Positions 17,604-26,382 of a stretch of DNA of 46,026 nt are shown here, piece after piece. The notes under the pieces were generated by a model, which ran no database searches, had not been told where the DNA came from, and was given only the letters and a program-made list of their open reading frames with translations. The stretch's first letter is position 1, and every line of letters begins with the position of its first letter. Where the stretch lies: assembly GCA_937941765.1 (NCBI GenBank), contig CALDGQ010000001.1, positions 1 through 46,026 of the forward strand, written 5' to 3'. This DNA comes from an uncultured Saprospiraceae bacterium (GTDB taxonomy: Bacteria > Bacteroidota > Bacteroidia > Chitinophagales > Saprospiraceae). A program made the translations under genes and the position numbers.

Positions 17604-17660
17604 TTTGAGAAGCCTTTTAGGATTCTTAAACTTAGTAGGAGCACAAGTTTAAACTCAACT
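17604..17660. repeat. Dispersed hairpin repeat copy between DUF4252 genes
   Basis: AGTTTGAGAAGCC...GATTCTTAAACTT at 17604-17635 is nearly identical to the left arm at 289-320. It is followed at 17645-17659 by a partial partner (AAGTTTAAACTCAAC). This falls between the second and third DUF4252 genes and may attenuate the operon. The remaining bases to 17830 hold no gene. Confidence 0.7.
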
Positions 17661-17830
17661 AACCACAATAAAAAATTTATTAATAACCTCATACTTTTTC
17701 GGGACGCGCCTGGAAGGACTGATAGAAGTATGCCATTTTTAAAACCATATTAAAGTAAGATTAGATTGATAAACGAATTAAAACGACACTCGAATCAGTC
17801 TAATAACTAACTACTAAAATCTAAAAAATA

Positions 17831-18382
17831 ATGAAAAATTTAATTGTTTTAATCGCAATGTTCGTAATCCCAATGACCATGTTCGCACAAACAGATGCAG
17901 TAACTACTTTCTACGAAAAATATTCAGAAGTAGAAGATGCAGTTCAAGTCGAATTTACAGGTTGGATCACCAAAAAGATTGTACAATACTCAGATGATGA
18001 AGATGTCAAACGTGCGCTAAAAGATGTAACTGGATTACGTGTTTTAGTGTTAGAAAAAGCAAATGATGCCATGCGAGCAGATTTCAAAACACTTCGCAAT
18101 GATATTCCTAGAAATAATTACGAAGCATTATTGAAAGTCCGTGAAGGAAAACACACTACCGTAGAATTTTTAATCAAAGAAGCGAATGGTATCGTAGATG
18201 ACGTGTTATTAATGGTTCATGATGAAGAAGAATTGGTGCTTTTAAATCTTACTGGAAAATTCAATTTGAGAGACTTAGATAAGATTGATTTGGACATGGA
18301 TATTGATGGGATTAACCATTTTGATAAGTTGAAGAAGAAGGATAAGAATAGTGGTGGGAAGCAGCGTGTGATTGGGGCTTAG
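17831..18382 (+). CDS. DUF4252 family secreted protein (third of three)
   Basis: This 183-residue protein has a signal peptide (MKNLIVLIAMFVIPMTMFAQ) and the clearest DUF4252 features: VTTFYEKYSEVEDAVQVEF, LKDVTGLRVLVLEK, YEALLKVREGKHTTVEFLIK and VLLMVHDEEELVLLNLTGKF. It is separated from the second copy by 227 bases with a repeat, so it may have its own promoter or be read through from the sigma operon. A bidirectional terminator follows. Confidence 0.87.
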   Translation: MKNLIVLIAMFVIPMTMFAQTDAVTTFYEKYSEVEDAVQVEFTGWITKKIVQYSDDEDVKRALKDVTGLRVLVLEKANDAMRADFKTLRNDIPRNNYEALLKVREGKHTTVEFLIKEANGIVDDVLLMVHDEEELVLLNLTGKFNLRDLDKIDLDMDIDGINHFDKLKKKDKNSGGKQRVIGA

Positions 18383-18398
18383 GAATAGCATTGTTTTT

Positions 18399-18443
18399 AA
18401 AAAAATGGGTAGTATATTTTGTTTAATATGCTACCCATTTTTT
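18399..18443. terminator. Bidirectional terminator between DUF4252 and TonB receptor genes
   Basis: AAAAAATGGGTAGTATATT pairs with AATATGCTACCCATTTTTT around a short loop, with A/T runs on both outer sides. It lies between convergent genes (plus stop 18382, minus stop 18470), so it can end transcripts from both directions. Confidence 0.88.
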
Positions 18444-18469
18444 ATTTGAGTTGAATGTAGGTTGTTGTA

Positions 18470-20815
18470 TTAATAAGTTGCGCTGACTTGAATACCAAAA
18501 GTTCTAGGTGCTTCCATTTTTCCTGGGCGAATCCAGTATTCATGATTTAGTAAGTTTTTTACAAAAAGAGTAGTACGAAAACGGGTATTAAATTTGTAGC
18601 CAAATCTTGCATGCAAGACCCAATCTCCTTGCTCATGTGCTGCATTGTATTCTACCAAACCATCAGCTCCATCAGTAATTGTAAACAATGAAATTGCGTA
18701 AGCTGGAAATCGTTCTGTATAGCTATTATATAATCCAGTGAGTCCAAAAGAGATTTTTTTGGTCGCAATCGAAAAATCAGATTTGAACATATGTCGTGAT
18801 CTGAGTTGCAGGATCCTTGACTTAGCAGGTTCGTGATAGATTTCATCAGGACCAATGTAATTAAACATATCTTTTACGGCATTTTTCAAAAAGACACTGT
18901 ATTTTTTTTGTGATGGATCATCTTCTAAATTACCAGGATAGGTATAAGTGTATCCCAAATTAAGCCGATAATTTACTCGGTCTTTTTTTAATCGTTGATC
19001 AAAACTAATTTCATGACCTAAAATTCTCGCATTCTCAATATTAAAAGGTTTCATTCCAAAAAGTTGAGCTCCTTTATCTGGGAAAATCGGATCTCCATTC
19101 GGCCATCGATTATCAAATAAACCGAGTTGAAATTCAACATAGTTGGTATAATTCTGTAAAAAAACACTTGCATCCAATTTTGCATTCCAGTTATTCTTCT
19201 TGAATTTTTGATACAAACCAATTTCAGAACTCCAACTTTTCTCTTCCGTTAGATTAATGTTAGGTATCAAAAATGCAAGGTCATCAATAATGTCAAATGC
19301 CAAAAACCGTTCGCCTATTGTTGGAATACGATAACCTTGTCCCCATGAAAATCGAAGATTCGAATTTTTTGATATTCGATAATTTGCTCCACCTCTGAAA
19401 ACAGGAATACCTTTAGTGAAGACCGTATCAATCGCCGTCACTTCATATCGGACACCTCCTAGTATTGACCATTTATTTTTCTTAAATTCTAATTGAGAAA
19501 AACCTCCGACCTCATAATTTGTTCTTGTAAAATTATAGTTGTTACTTTTGGAGTACCCATATTTAGTAGGTAGACCAGCTGTGAAATGAAAATATTTTCC
19601 AATCTTGGTCCTGTACTTAGGTTGTAGGGTTAGCATGTTGGAAGATGCTCTGACACCTATTTCATTAAATCTACCACGCCAAATATTGATGAAAGCGCCA
19701 TTTAAATAGAAATGGTGTTTATTTTTTCGAAATGTAAAATGCGGATTCAACATTGTTTTTACAAATTCATTGTTATTAAACTCAATGGCAGTGTAAATAT
19801 TTTCTCTAAGATCATTCGGAATTACATAGTTTTCATGACGTTGTGCCATGACATTTCCGTTCAAACCAAAGGATAGATTTTTGGATGCATTGTATCTGGT
19901 TTGAAAACTTAATCGACCTCTATAATCATCATTACTTTCCAGATAACTGATTTTCGAATTGACAAAAGCACCTAGATTGTATTGCAACTTCTTCTTTTTA
20001 TTACGATGACTTAATGAGAAATTTTGATAAAATGGTGTCCGTCTTTCCCACCACTTTATTTCTTCTCTTGGGATATCGTAGGTCCCGTAAATCATTTTAA
20101 ATTGCGTCTTAGGTTTGTTTTGATCTTTGTGCCATTTGGTGATCAAATTGACCACTCCATTTAATGCTGAAGAACCATGTGCAACAGATGCCGATCCTTT
20201 TAATACTTCGATTTGGTCCATTAATTCAACAGGAATAAAATCAAGTTGCACATCTCCAAGATCTGCACTCGAGTAGGACACACCATCCATCAGTAATTTT
20301 GTCCGACTTCCAACACCGTACGAGTAGGAGCCGCCATTTCGAATATTGATTTGCCCATCCATATGGGTTACACCAGGGATCAATTGAAGTGCATCTGCTA
20401 AATCTACATTCACAGTGTTATCGAAAAATTCCTTCTTTAAAATCGACATAGAGACATATTCTTCTTCAAGTTTCTTTCTATACAAAGAAGCAGTCACCAC
20501 AATTTGATCCAAAAAATTAATTTTTACATAAAGCGGGATCATCAATTTTTTTGAAATATCAATTTCACTACTCTTAATGACTAATGTATGATAACCAAGA
20601 AGATCCGCTTTGATTTCAAATGATTCAGGAAGGTCAGACATCGATAATGAAAATTCTCCTTGCTCATTCAGTTTAATCAACTCATTTTCCAACATAACAA
20701 TTGCATCTGGAAGTGGTGTCTTTGTATCTGGGTTAAAAACCACTCCAGTAAGAGTTTGAGCTGATAATTGTATTGTAAAAAATGATAGCAGCAAAATAAG
20801 AGGTATGTTTTTCAT
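18470..20815 (-). CDS. TonB-dependent outer-membrane receptor
   Basis: This 781-residue protein has a signal peptide (MKNIPLILLLSFFTIQLSAQ), an N-terminal carboxypeptidase regulatory-like domain at about 22-100 (LTGVVFNPDTKTPLPDAIVM), a plug domain at about 125-230 (ALQLIPGVTHMDGQINIRNG, VLKGSASVAHGSSALNGVVN) and a long beta-barrel ending in GIQVSATY. It imports a ligand across the outer membrane using TonB energy; barrel sequences do not reveal the ligand. Its start overlaps the stop of the LytTR response regulator by 4 bases, which places it at the end of a kinase-kinase-regulator-receptor operon. It is not a SusC: no SusD partner is present. Confidence 0.93.
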   Translation of the reverse strand: MKNIPLILLLSFFTIQLSAQTLTGVVFNPDTKTPLPDAIVMLENELIKLNEQGEFSLSMSDLPESFEIKADLLGYHTLVIKSSEIDISKKLMIPLYVKINFLDQIVVTASLYRKKLEEEYVSMSILKKEFFDNTVNVDLADALQLIPGVTHMDGQINIRNGGSYSYGVGSRTKLLMDGVSYSSADLGDVQLDFIPVELMDQIEVLKGSASVAHGSSALNGVVNLITKWHKDQNKPKTQFKMIYGTYDIPREEIKWWERRTPFYQNFSLSHRNKKKKLQYNLGAFVNSKISYLESNDDYRGRLSFQTRYNASKNLSFGLNGNVMAQRHENYVIPNDLRENIYTAIEFNNNEFVKTMLNPHFTFRKNKHHFYLNGAFINIWRGRFNEIGVRASSNMLTLQPKYRTKIGKYFHFTAGLPTKYGYSKSNNYNFTRTNYEVGGFSQLEFKKNKWSILGGVRYEVTAIDTVFTKGIPVFRGGANYRISKNSNLRFSWGQGYRIPTIGERFLAFDIIDDLAFLIPNINLTEEKSWSSEIGLYQKFKKNNWNAKLDASVFLQNYTNYVEFQLGLFDNRWPNGDPIFPDKGAQLFGMKPFNIENARILGHEISFDQRLKKDRVNYRLNLGYTYTYPGNLEDDPSQKKYSVFLKNAVKDMFNYIGPDEIYHEPAKSRILQLRSRHMFKSDFSIATKKISFGLTGLYNSYTERFPAYAISLFTITDGADGLVEYNAAHEQGDWVLHARFGYKFNTRFRTTLFVKNLLNHEYWIRPGKMEAPRTFGIQVSATY

Positions 20816-21567
20816 AGTATGCTAAATTTTTCAAGTTTCATTTCCAATAGCGGTTTGCAATTTCTTGAGACTTTTAGAATATCATTGTTGGACATTGTAA
20901 GCGTTTGTTTGCCTTTGTTATAATTTTCAATTTTTGAAATTGATACAATTGAAGACTGATGGACTCTACAAAACTCATTTTGAGGCAAACTTTTTTCAAT
21001 GTTACTCAATGTATTTGTTGTGAAAGATATCGATTTGCGTTCACCTTCCAACTTAGCAGTTATCAAATGACCGCTCGATTGAAAATAGATAATGTTATTG
21101 GTCTTGACATAAGTTTTTCCTTCAGAAGATCGAATCGTAAATAATTGTAATTGCGCATTATTCTCAATCAAAATTTTCAAGTGGGCCGGATCCAGGTCTT
21201 TATATCCTCTTGTCAATACTCTGTTATATGCTTCTATTAATTGACTTGTCTGAACAGGTTTAAGTAAGTAATCGACAACCTGACTAATCCTAAAAGCCTG
21301 AATTGCATACTTGTCAAACCCGGTGCAAAAAATGACGTGGAAGTTAATTTCGTTAAATTTTTGAAGCATTTCGAAACCATTCATTTTCGGCATATCTACA
21401 TCTAGAAAGACGACATCGGGTTTGTTTTTCAAGATACTTTGATACCCTGCTTCTCCTGAATGACAAGTATCTACAATCTCAATATTTGGTAGATTATTTT
21501 CGATTTTAGATTGAAGACTTTTGATGGCGTTGGGTTCGTCATCAATAATTAATGCGTTAGTTTTCAT
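20812..21567 (-). CDS. LytTR-type response regulator
   Basis: This 251-residue protein has a receiver domain (IIDDEPNAI at 7-15, phosphoacceptor D56 in VFLDVDMPKMNG, LLKPVQTSQLI) and a LytTR DNA-binding domain from about residue 145 (IYFQSSGHLITAKLEG, FCRVHQSSIVSISKIENY). It sits between the LytS-like kinase (9-base gap upstream) and the TonB receptor (4-base overlap downstream), so it is the kinase's likely partner. Confidence 0.93.
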   Translation of the reverse strand: MKTNALIIDDEPNAIKSLQSKIENNLPNIEIVDTCHSGEAGYQSILKNKPDVVFLDVDMPKMNGFEMLQKFNEINFHVIFCTGFDKYAIQAFRISQVVDYLLKPVQTSQLIEAYNRVLTRGYKDLDPAHLKILIENNAQLQLFTIRSSEGKTYVKTNNIIYFQSSGHLITAKLEGERKSISFTTNTLSNIEKSLPQNEFCRVHQSSIVSISKIENYNKGKQTLTMSNNDILKVSRNCKPLLEMKLEKFSIL

Positions 21568-21576
21568 TATTGTTTT

Positions 21577-23622
21577 TTAAATAGGTATTTCCAATTCTAC
21601 AATAGTCCCAGTTTTATTTTTGAATATATTTTTGTCAATGATGTTGACCCGTAGTCCTGTTCCGTAGATTTTATTACTATTTGAAATGATGTCATTGTTG
21701 ATTTTTATGCCATGCGATTTTTCTACGATTCGACTTTCTTTTTTTAACTCAAGTGCTTTCTTCCTACCAACGCCATTATCTTCGATCGCACACTTGATGG
21801 TATTAGTATCCATATAGGATATTGTAATTTTCACAAATTTGTTACCTTTTTTCTGCCTAAGACCATGTTTAATTGCATTTTCTAAGTAAGGATGCAGAAT
21901 CATTGGTGGTACTTTTATGAAATGTGTGTCGATATTATTAGTATTAATTGTGTAGTCAAATTCATGATCAAATCTTAGTGATTCCAATTCTAAGTACAGT
22001 TGACAAAAAGTTAATTCCTCTTCTAGAGGGATCAAAGATTGATCTGGTTTATCAAGGATAGCCCGCATCATTCTTGAAAATTTTGATAGATACAAATTAG
22101 CTTCTTGTTTTTTATCTTCATCAATAAGTGAGTTAATGGCTGTCAATGCGTTTGAAATGAAATGAGGATTTACTTTTGACTTTAGAGCTTTTAATTCTTT
22201 TTGCAAAATCTTTTTTTGTAAGATTGCTTCTTTTGCGGCTTTGTCAGCGATTTGTTTTTCTTTGTTGGCGATTACTAGTCGGTTATCTGCTAGTTCTTTT
22301 TCTTTTGTTGCGATGTTGAGTTTTGAGCTATTTAATTTGTCTGTTTGTTCAAGAAATAATTTTCGTGAACGTAATGTTAATGCAAAATAAAAAAGGGTTA
22401 TTTCTGTTATTACACCTAATTGGCCAAAAGAAAGAAATTGAGATTGTTGAATTTTCTCGAGTAAGCGCAACATATTGGAGCTGTTAGTGAGGCCAAAAAG
22501 CAAATGTACATATACTGGTAAAATTAAAGTGATTGACCCTGCAATGATTAGCCAATTTATTTTATCCTTCCTAAAGATATACAGCGCAGTTCCTGCAAAA
22601 GCTACTGATATTGGAAAAAAAATATCTTTTGTGGTATAATAAAGTTTTTGTTGGTATGAGATATCAGTGTTAGAGTAAACCATAAGAGCATATAAAAGTG
22701 CTATTAATGAGAATAAGAAAGTTGTTCCAATTAAAGCTCGATTAAGATAAGGATGATTAGTACGATTAATTCCCAGAAATTGTCGAAGAAAAAACACATA
22801 TAATCCACCACTCAACAATATAATTGCACGACTATAAGAGCTTGCCACCTCTAAGTAATTTCCGAATATGCTTGGATTGTCATATCTAGCGGAAAGCTGA
22901 TAGTATAGAAAAATAGTTATTAAATATAAAAAGTAAGTAAAGTAAATTTTATCTTTTTGAGCTATATAATTGATAAGTGTGAATAGCAATAATAGTAATA
23001 CAATTCCATGAAAGAATCCATTTAGTGCTGTCTTATAGAAAAAATTTGGAGTAGCAATTATTTTATTTTTTAGAAATTCATTTTCCGAAAACAATTTGAA
23101 TTTAAATCTTGAAACACCAAAAGCTCGGACATTTACATGGGCAAAATAAATGATATCGGCGTTGGGTGGTAGCGACAATCTCAGCTTGTCATGTTCCAGT
23201 ATTTCGCGCTCATTAAAATTCGAAGAGGTTCCTTTTCTTTGATGATTCAATTCATCATTTAACTCATAATAAATGTTTAGTTCGTCAATTTGACCAAACT
23301 CTAAAAAATAATTTAAGCTATCAGTTGGTGAGTCATTCTGCAACCTAAATGCAAACCATATTTTACCTTTTTTCCAAGCTTGTTTATGAAAATCAGAACG
23401 TTTCGAAAAACTCCACTTACCAAATGGAATATTCATTACCATTCCAATTGAATCATCTCGTTCTATATCGGTATGTACCAATATCTTGTTATATGGAATC
23501 AAATATTCCGTCTTAACATCTTTAGTCTTGACTGGTAACAATTGGTTGGCAAATATGAAAGTAGTACATAGACATGACACTAGTACGCTAATAAGCCTTT
23601 TAATTATAAGTGGGTTTCTCAT
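21577..23622 (-). CDS. 7TMR-DISM sensor histidine kinase, LytS/YehU type (copy 1)
   Basis: This 681-residue protein has a signal-like N-terminus, an extracytoplasmic 7TMR-DISM domain at about 40-180 (WKKGKIWFAFRLQNDSPTDS), seven transmembrane helices at about 195-420, a coiled coil with repeated ANKEKQIADK-type heptads, and a LytS-type kinase core. The phosphoacceptor box is NPHFISNALTAINSLI at about 482 and the ATP-binding N-box PYLENAIKHG at about 580, with a glycine box DNGVGRKKA. It differs from copy 2 mainly in the sensor and a longer coiled coil. It feeds the adjoining LytTR regulator. Confidence 0.92.
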   Translation of the reverse strand: MRNPLIIKRLISVLVSCLCTTFIFANQLLPVKTKDVKTEYLIPYNKILVHTDIERDDSIGMVMNIPFGKWSFSKRSDFHKQAWKKGKIWFAFRLQNDSPTDSLNYFLEFGQIDELNIYYELNDELNHQRKGTSSNFNEREILEHDKLRLSLPPNADIIYFAHVNVRAFGVSRFKFKLFSENEFLKNKIIATPNFFYKTALNGFFHGIVLLLLLFTLINYIAQKDKIYFTYFLYLITIFLYYQLSARYDNPSIFGNYLEVASSYSRAIILLSGGLYVFFLRQFLGINRTNHPYLNRALIGTTFLFSLIALLYALMVYSNTDISYQQKLYYTTKDIFFPISVAFAGTALYIFRKDKINWLIIAGSITLILPVYVHLLFGLTNSSNMLRLLEKIQQSQFLSFGQLGVITEITLFYFALTLRSRKLFLEQTDKLNSSKLNIATKEKELADNRLVIANKEKQIADKAAKEAILQKKILQKELKALKSKVNPHFISNALTAINSLIDEDKKQEANLYLSKFSRMMRAILDKPDQSLIPLEEELTFCQLYLELESLRFDHEFDYTINTNNIDTHFIKVPPMILHPYLENAIKHGLRQKKGNKFVKITISYMDTNTIKCAIEDNGVGRKKALELKKESRIVEKSHGIKINNDIISNSNKIYGTGLRVNIIDKNIFKNKTGTIVELEIPI

Positions 23623-23624
23623 AT

Positions 23625-23669
23625 TTATTCAAACAAATTGCCAAATACGAAATTAATCTTAGTTTTCAT
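23625..23669 (-). pseudogene. Remnant 5' end of a duplicated LytTR response regulator
   Basis: Between the two kinases a 14-codon frame (MKTKINFVFGNLFE, stop at 23625) starts 9 bases after the stop of kinase copy 2. This is the same distance and sequence context as the intact regulator after kinase copy 1. The first 11 bases, ATGAAAACTAA, and the upstream run TTGTTTTTTAAATAGG (plus strand) match the intact regulator exactly. It reads straight into the leader of copy 1. This is best explained as a duplicated kinase-regulator unit whose second regulator was deleted. Confidence 0.75.
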
Positions 23670-23678
23670 TATTGTTTT

Positions 23679-25658
23679 TTAAATAGGAATTTCCAATTCT
23701 ACAATAGTCCCTGTTTCGTTTTTGAATATATTTTTGTCAATGATGTTCATACGTAGTCCTGTCCCGTAGATTTTATTGCTATTCGAAATTATGTTGTTAT
23801 TTATTTTTATCCCATGAGACTTGACAAGCGAGTTATTTTTTTGTTTTATTTTAAGTGCTTTCTGTCTACCAATACCATTATCGTCAATAGAACATTTAAT
23901 GGTATTGTCGTCTGTATGAGATAGTGTGATTTTAAGGATTTTTTCTCCCTCTTTATTCCTGAGACCATGCTTAATTGCATTTTCTAAATAAGGATGTAAG
24001 ATCATTGAAGGCACTTTAATGAAATTCGTATCTATATTGTTTGTTTCAATGGTGTAGGTAAATTCATTATCAAATCTCAGCGATTCTAGCTCTAAATACA
24101 ATTGGCAAAAAGTCAATTCGTCTTCAAGTGGAATCAATGCTTCTTCTGGTTGATCGAGGATGGCCCGCATCATTCTAGAAAATTTGACTAAGTAAAAATT
24201 GGCTTCCTTTTTCTTATCCTCCATGATTAAAGAATTAATAGCCATCAATGCATTGGAAATAAAATGTGGATTTACTTTTGATTTTATGGCAGTGAGTTCC
24301 TTTTGTGCTATTTCCTTTTCTTTGTTGGCCACATCAATTTTTGATGCAGTCAATTTTTCATTTGCAGCGATAGTTTTTGCTTTTTGTTGATTGAGCTTTA
24401 ACCGTGAACGCATTGTTAATCCAATGTAAAATAAGACTATCTCAATGAGCACACCAATTTGGCCTAATGAAAGGAATAAAGCATCCTCAATCATGTGGAA
24501 TTTTGAAAGTGCAATTGGCATGTTTAAGCTTTTGATAATCGTATATCCATTCATCATTAGTACTAAAGCAATCGAACCAAAAATGATATACCAGTTTATT
24601 CTTTGATCTCTAAATGCATATAACACATAGCTGCAAAAAATCATTGCAACTGGAAACAACAAACGTCTAGTGGTGTAGTAAAGGTCATGCAAATGTTCCA
24701 ATTTAACATTGAAAAATACCATACCTGCATAAGTGAGTGCAATTATTCCTATTAATCCAGCAAAGGATAAAAGAATTAAATTAGTGATTCGATAATGCTC
24801 TTTTGTTATGCCCAAAAATTGTCGAACAAAAAGCAGATAAAGTCCTGATGAACCCAAAATAAAAGCCCGTGCATATGGAGCTGTATTTTCAAGAATATGT
24901 CCAAATATTGTTGGATTAAAAGATTTTACTAATAATTGATAATAAACAAATAAACTAACTAAGTAAAATAAATAAATGAGATAAATTTTGTCTTTTCTTA
25001 CCTTGTAATTAATAGCCGAAAATAAAATCAATAATAGCAGGATACCATAAAAAAATCCATACACAGCTATTTTATAAAAGCTGTTTGGCAATTCATTAAT
25101 CAACTGATTGTGGAAGTACTTTTCTGAAATTAAATTGAATTTGAAATTCTTTGGCGAATAGACTTTCAACTTGAGGTTTGCATAATAAGTAATATCAGTA
25201 TTGGGAGGCACGACCAATTTAGTTATTTGATTATCGGGAAATGCTCGATCATTATAATTGATTATTGCTCCTGCTTTTTGAGTCATTAGTTGGTTTTCCC
25301 ATGAATATATGTGAAGCGCATCCACACGACCTATTTCAAGATAATAAACCAAACTATCCGTTTTCGAATCATTTACTAATCGAAATGCAAACCAAGTTTT
25401 ACCTCTTCTCCATTGATTTTTTTCAAAATCTTTGGGTGTGGTTTTTTGCCATTTCTCAAGTGGCATATTCATCACTTTTCCAATTGCATCATTCCGACCC
25501 TTATCTATATGCATCAAAAGTTTTGAGCCAACAAGGGCACATTCCGTCTCAACATCTTTGGAGGTGACTGGTACCAATTGATCCGCAAATATAAACGAAC
25601 CGCAATGACATAACACTAAAATGCCGATAAGCCTAATGATTAAGTAAGGGTTCCTCAT
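23679..25658 (-). CDS. 7TMR-DISM sensor histidine kinase, LytS/YehU type (copy 2)
   Basis: This 659-residue paralogue has the same architecture as copy 1: signal-like N-terminus (LIGILVLCHCGSFIFADQ), a 7TMR-DISM domain (WRRGKTWFAFRLVNDSKTDS), seven transmembrane helices, a shorter coiled coil, phosphoacceptor box NPHFISNALMAINSLIM at about 461, N-box PYLENAIKHGLR at about 558 and DDNGIGRQKA. The C-termini of the two are nearly identical (FKNETGTIVELEIPI). It is the first gene of the minus operon and would share the single remaining regulator. Confidence 0.92.
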   Translation of the reverse strand: MRNPYLIIRLIGILVLCHCGSFIFADQLVPVTSKDVETECALVGSKLLMHIDKGRNDAIGKVMNMPLEKWQKTTPKDFEKNQWRRGKTWFAFRLVNDSKTDSLVYYLEIGRVDALHIYSWENQLMTQKAGAIINYNDRAFPDNQITKLVVPPNTDITYYANLKLKVYSPKNFKFNLISEKYFHNQLINELPNSFYKIAVYGFFYGILLLLILFSAINYKVRKDKIYLIYLFYLVSLFVYYQLLVKSFNPTIFGHILENTAPYARAFILGSSGLYLLFVRQFLGITKEHYRITNLILLSFAGLIGIIALTYAGMVFFNVKLEHLHDLYYTTRRLLFPVAMIFCSYVLYAFRDQRINWYIIFGSIALVLMMNGYTIIKSLNMPIALSKFHMIEDALFLSLGQIGVLIEIVLFYIGLTMRSRLKLNQQKAKTIAANEKLTASKIDVANKEKEIAQKELTAIKSKVNPHFISNALMAINSLIMEDKKKEANFYLVKFSRMMRAILDQPEEALIPLEDELTFCQLYLELESLRFDNEFTYTIETNNIDTNFIKVPSMILHPYLENAIKHGLRNKEGEKILKITLSHTDDNTIKCSIDDNGIGRQKALKIKQKNNSLVKSHGIKINNNIISNSNKIYGTGLRMNIIDKNIFKNETGTIVELEIPI

Positions 25659-25922
25659 AATTATTCAAACAAGTTGTCAGATAGGAATTGAATCCTACCA
25701 AATAAGAAATCGATAACAATCGATCAATGGGTAACAATTATATTACAATTGACAATACCAATGTATGTCTCAAAGGTGAAGAAAAAGTAGAGGTGTAATA
25801 ATGGACAGCTAATTCGACAGATGCAATAAAGGAACTGTCGATATGCATAGTGTTTGGGTTATCCAAATATAACAAAAGAATTGTATTTGTTGTTAAGATT
25901 GTTATAAATAGTTGAGTGATTT
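25659..25922. other. Divergent region between kinase operon and LytTR gene
   Basis: This gap separates the minus-strand kinase operon from the plus-strand LytTR gene and must hold both promoters. ACAAT-type words recur (25716, 25734, 25745, 25752), and one inverted ACAGTT (AACTGT, 25833) is present, but no 21-base LytTR box pair was found here. Confidence 0.4.
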
Positions 25923-26258
25923 ATGGATTTAAATGAGGTGATTGCGTTGCCTACTTCGGAAGGGTTTAGTATGATGCGGGTTGGGGATATTATATATGTA
26001 AAATCGGATGGAAATTATGCAAAAGTGTATTTAACAGATAGAAGGATGATTCATACAAATAAGAATCTGACGGAATTAGAAAGAATTTTGCCGTCCAAGC
26101 AGTTCTTCAGATCACATCATCAGTACTTAATAAATAAAAATGAAATTTTGAGTTATCATAAAGCAGAATCAGCACTGCATTTGAAATGTAATGAGGTCAT
26201 TCCTGTTGCAGCAAGAAGAAAAAATGCACTTAAAACTTTTCTTGGTTACATTGAATAA
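25923..26258 (+). CDS. Stand-alone LytTR DNA-binding protein, likely T6SS regulator
   Basis: This 111-residue protein is almost entirely a LytTR domain: IIYVKSDGNYAKVYLTDRRM, then LERILPSKQFFRSHHQYLIN and IPVAARRKNALKTFLGYIE. No receiver domain precedes it, so its activity is not set by phosphorylation of its own chain. It lies 125 bases upstream of the T6SS operon on the same strand, and three LytTR-type boxes begin 4 bases after its stop codon. Control of the T6SS is the natural inference. Confidence 0.88.
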   Translation: MDLNEVIALPTSEGFSMMRVGDIIYVKSDGNYAKVYLTDRRMIHTNKNLTELERILPSKQFFRSHHQYLINKNEILSYHKAESALHLKCNEVIPVAARRKNALKTFLGYIE

Positions 26259-26261
26259 TTT

Positions 26262-26312
26262 ACAGTTGTATTGTTATTTATGACAGTTATCATCAGAAAA
26301 CCAACAGTTATG
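26262..26312 (+). promoter_or_regulatory. Three LytTR-type boxes with 21-bp spacing upstream of tssB
   Basis: ACAGTTGTA (26262-26270), ACAGTTATC (26283-26291) and ACAGTTATG (26304-26312) are direct repeats with 12-base spacers. Size, spacing and core match the known LytTR-domain binding site (AgrA-type ACAGTTAAG direct repeats, 12-13 base spacer). They stand 71 bases before the tssB start, a place suited to an activator. No definite -7 box was placed between them and tssB. Confidence 0.75.
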
Positions 26313-26382
26313 TAATAATTGAAATAGATCGAAACATATTTATAATTTTAATAATATATTTTTCAATTTGAAATAAACCATT

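Noticed and set aside
18470..20815. SusC-type receptor of a polysaccharide utilisation locus
   Set aside because: No SusD partner or glycoside hydrolases adjoin it; length (781) and gene order fit a stand-alone TonB receptor.
25804..25838. ACAG-type words upstream of the LytTR gene as further LytTR boxes
   Set aside because: ACAGCT, ACAGAT and an inverted AACTGT are present, but spacing is 13-16 bases and the core is not kept, unlike the 21-bp triplet upstream of tssB.
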